NCBI GenBank assembly: GCA_023145275.1
Contig: JAGLEB010000095.1
Location: forward strand, 1 to 14,524
Origin: Flavobacteriales bacterium
Lineage (GTDB): Bacteria > Bacteroidota > Bacteroidia > Flavobacteriales > JADGDT01
Length of the DNA stretch: 14,524 bases
Direction: 5' to 3'
Shown here: positions 12,296-14,524 of the stretch, piece by piece
Position numbering within the stretch: position 1 is the first letter of the stretch
Layout: each line of letters starts with the position of its first letter
Translations under genes and position numbers: made by a program
Notes under the pieces: generated by a model
What the model saw: only the letters and a program-made list of their open reading frames with translations
Told to the model about the DNA's origin: nothing
Databases searched by the model: none

Positions 12296-14401
12296 ATGAC
12301 AAGCAACAACCTTTCTCCTAAAGAAATCTTAAAGAATACTTTTGGGTTCGATGAGTTTCGTCCTATGCAGGAAGAAATCATTAATCAAGCTTTAAACAAC
12401 GAAGACACTGTTGTGCTTATGCCTACAGGTGGGGGAAAATCGCTTTGTTTTCAGATTCCAGCTTTAGTTAGAGATGGGCTGACTTTGGTTATTTCGCCTT
12501 TAATATCGTTGATGCAAGACCAAGTTATGGCACTGCGTTCCAACGGGATTAATGCTTTTTTCTTTAATAGTACACAAAGTGCTGCCGAGCAGCGTGAGGT
12601 TGTTGACAATATAATGTCTAACGAGGCTAAGCTATTATATGTTTCGCCCGAAAAACTGATGTCGCCAGAGTTTACTGGAATCCTTCAGCATGCAAATATT
12701 AACCTTATTGCTATTGATGAGGCACATTGTATCTCGCAATGGGGACACGATTTTAGACCAGAATACACAAAGCTAGGTTTCCTAAAGCAAAAGTATCCTA
12801 ATATTCCTGTTATGGCTCTTACTGCTACTGCTGATAAGATTACTAGGAACGATATTTTGAAGCAGATGAAGATTGAGCATGCCCATGTTCATATAGCATC
12901 TTTTGATAGACCAAATTTGAGTCTGAGTGTGGAGCAGGGGACAGATAAAATCAAGAAAATCCTGAAATTTGTTGAGAAAAGGCCAAATACTTCGGGGATT
13001 ATCTACTGTCTGAGTCGCAAAGAATGCGAGTTGACTGCTGAAAAGCTTCAAACTGCAGGATACAATGCAGAGTATTACCATGCCGGAATTAAAGCCGACG
13101 AAAGAGCTGCCGTTCAGAACAGATTTATAAAAGATGAAACTCCGATTATTTGTGCAACGATAGCCTTTGGAATGGGTATTGATAAATCTAATGTTCGTTG
13201 GATTATTCACCATAATATGCCTAAGAATATGGAAGGCTTCTATCAAGAAATTGGTAGGGCAGGGCGTGATGGTTTACCAAGTGATACCTTATTGTTTTAC
13301 TCTCTAAGAGATGTTATTCAGTTAAGACAATTTGCTGAGGATAGCGGACAGAAAGAATTGCAACTAGAGAAGCTTCAGAGGATGCAGGATTATTCTGAGT
13401 CGCCAGTTTGTAGGCGTAAGATATTGTTGAGTTATTTTAATGAGACACTAGAGGAGGACTGTGGAAACTGCGATGTGTGTAAAAATCCACCTAAGCAATT
13501 TGACGGAACAATACAGGTGCAAAAAGCTCTGAGCTCTATTTATAGATCAGGAGAGAACTTGTCTACAACATCTCTAATAGGGGTTTTGAGAGGTTCTTTG
13601 AGCCAGCAAACTTTTGAGTTTAAAGATTTAAAGACTTTTGGGATAGGGCAAGATACATCCTTTAAAGACTGGCAGCAATATGTTTTACAAATGTTGCATC
13701 AAGGACTTTTTGATATTGCTTATGACGATCACAATAAGCTTAAGTTAACGTCTTTGTCTAAAAAAGTATTATTCGAAGGGAAGAATATTAGTCTTGTTCA
13801 GGTTAAGAAGAAAGTAAAGGAAAAGGTTGAGCCTCTAGCAAAACGTGTTAGAAAAGAGAAAGCTATTAAAAGTAACTTATTTGATGAGTTGAGAAAGGTT
13901 AGAACAGAGTTAGCTTCTAGATTTAATGTTCCTCCATATGTGATATTCTCAGATGCTACCTTGCGTGATATAGAAGATAGTAAGCCTATAGATGAGAATG
14001 AATTTGCGAATATTTCTGGAGTAGGTGATTATAAATTAGAGAGATATTCTTCTTATTTTATTGATGTTGTTAATGCGTATTTCACTAAGAAAAAAGGACT
14101 TGGGAATGCTTACAAGGCCACTTTAGAAATGTACAAAGGCGGATCGACTGTAACCGAAATTGCAAAAAGTAGAAAAGTTCAAGAAACAACCGTTATGTCT
14201 CATATTGCCAAAGGAATTGGAAATGGTGAAGATATTGACATATTCGATTTCGTGGAAATAGATGAGTACAAGAATGTAAAGCGAGCTTTTATAGAGTTAG
14301 GAAGAGAGTTTAAGCTGAAACCAATTTACGATAAGCTCGAAGAAACTGTAGAATATGGTAAGATAAGACTTTGTTTGAGTCACTTTAATGCTAATCCGTA
14401 G
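12296..14401 (+). CDS. recQ: RecQ ATP-dependent DNA helicase
   Basis: RecQ unwinds DNA 3' to 5' in recombination and replication-fork repair. The 701 residues contain the RecQ motif 0 (FGFDEFRPMQEEII, about 16-29) and Walker A MPTGGGKS (42-49, Lys48). The DEAH box is at 141-144, followed by the aromatic-rich loop CISQWGHDFRPEY. Then come ALTATA (174-179), IIYCLSRKECE (235-245) and the motif VI stretch YQEIGRAGRDG (316-326). The zinc-binding Cys set is 372, 389, 392 and 395. A winged-helix RQC region follows (about 405-500). An HRDC-type domain spans about 523-600 (VPPYVIFSDATLRDI). The C-terminal 100 residues (about 605-695) form an extra helix-turn-helix region, with TVTEIAKSRKVQETTVMSHIAKGI, found in long RecQ proteins. 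No frameshift is visible. It is monocistronic, with its own promoter and a strong terminator. Confidence 0.97.
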   Translation: MTSNNLSPKEILKNTFGFDEFRPMQEEIINQALNNEDTVVLMPTGGGKSLCFQIPALVRDGLTLVISPLISLMQDQVMALRSNGINAFFFNSTQSAAEQREVVDNIMSNEAKLLYVSPEKLMSPEFTGILQHANINLIAIDEAHCISQWGHDFRPEYTKLGFLKQKYPNIPVMALTATADKITRNDILKQMKIEHAHVHIASFDRPNLSLSVEQGTDKIKKILKFVEKRPNTSGIIYCLSRKECELTAEKLQTAGYNAEYYHAGIKADERAAVQNRFIKDETPIICATIAFGMGIDKSNVRWIIHHNMPKNMEGFYQEIGRAGRDGLPSDTLLFYSLRDVIQLRQFAEDSGQKELQLEKLQRMQDYSESPVCRRKILLSYFNETLEEDCGNCDVCKNPPKQFDGTIQVQKALSSIYRSGENLSTTSLIGVLRGSLSQQTFEFKDLKTFGIGQDTSFKDWQQYVLQMLHQGLFDIAYDDHNKLKLTSLSKKVLFEGKNISLVQVKKKVKEKVEPLAKRVRKEKAIKSNLFDELRKVRTELASRFNVPPYVIFSDATLRDIEDSKPIDENEFANISGVGDYKLERYSSYFIDVVNAYFTKKKGLGNAYKATLEMYKGGSTVTEIAKSRKVQETTVMSHIAKGIGNGEDIDIFDFVEIDEYKNVKRAFIELGREFKLKPIYDKLEETVEYGKIRLCLSHFNANP

Positions 14402-14423
14402 ATTGGTAGAGTATTAATTATTT

Positions 14424-14454
14424 AAGCCACTAATTATGCTAATTAGTGGCTTTT
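14424..14454 (+). terminator. recQ terminator
   Basis: AAGCCACTAATTA (14424-14436) pairs perfectly over 13 bases with TAATTAGTGGCTT (14440-14452) around a TGC loop, followed by TT, GA and a T run. It lies 22 bases after the recQ stop. Confidence 0.9.
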
Positions 14455-14501
14455 GATTTTTTCTAAGATTATCTATGCTATTAATGGAACCTTAGTTAAT
14501 C

Positions 14502-14519
14502 ACTAAAGTTTCGCACCTA
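14502..14519 (-). repeat. inverted copy of the left-edge repeat core
   Basis: ACTAAAGTTTCGCAC (14502-14516) is the exact reverse complement of the core at 72-86 (GTGCGAAACTTTAGT). The match continues with one difference to 14519. The copy runs to the window edge, so its full extent is not visible. It lies downstream of recQ, as the other copies lie downstream of the EamA gene. Confidence 0.7.
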
Positions 14520-14524
14520 TTGTA

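Noticed and set aside
12782..13246. 154-codon open frame opposite recQ
   Set aside because: It lies wholly within recQ in the antisense direction, and its translation shows no domain or start context; it is a shadow of the recQ reading frame.

Overview
The window is a piece of an AT-rich chromosome from a member of the phylum Bacteroidota. Three things point there: adjacent gldE and gldD genes, which are known only from this phylum; several start regions carrying the Bacteroidota -7 box TAnnTTTG (best copies before HU, the 29-residue gene, trxA, the MscS-type channel gene and recQ); and the lack of convincing Shine-Dalgarno sequences. Family or genus cannot be read from the sequence. The content is mostly housekeeping. 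I see no CRISPR array, phage, toxin-antitoxin or defence island, and no rRNA or tRNA gene.

Layout. Positions 1-256 are non-coding and hold two copies of a direct repeat of about 63 bases; its core recurs in inverted orientation at the extreme right end of the window. On the minus strand, reading right to left, come ssb (5707-5321), a 611-base non-coding element with terminal inverted repeats (4673-5283), gldE and gldD (overlapping by 8 bases), a DcaP-like outer-membrane porin, and an EamA/DMT-family inner-membrane transporter only 30 bases behind the porin. On the plus strand, divergent from ssb, come an HU-type DNA-binding protein, a 29-residue very basic protein gene resembling the bS22/mS38 (AURKAIP1/COX24) ribosomal peptides, and an RNase E/G-family endoribonuclease. 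After that genes alternate: a TauE/SafE-type exporter (minus), thioredoxin (plus), a Bax-inhibitor-1-like membrane protein (minus), a YbdG-type mechanosensitive channel (plus) and RecQ helicase (plus). The convergent pairs (rng/TauE and trxA/BI-1) are each separated by a strong stem-loop terminator.

How the genes relate. GldD and GldE belong to the gliding motility apparatus. SSB, HU and RecQ handle DNA. The RNase and the tiny basic protein are in an RNA/ribosome context. The porin and EamA protein could form a two-membrane transport pair (inference). As I recall, many Bacteroidota have mutY-ssb-gldE-gldD on one strand, facing HU. Here mutY is absent and the ssb-gldE spacer holds the inverted-repeat-bounded element, so this normally tight block has been rearranged.

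The most interesting items are the terminal-inverted-repeat element between ssb and gldE, the overlooked 29-residue gene, the repeat shared by both window edges, and a perfect 11-base-arm palindrome just before rng.
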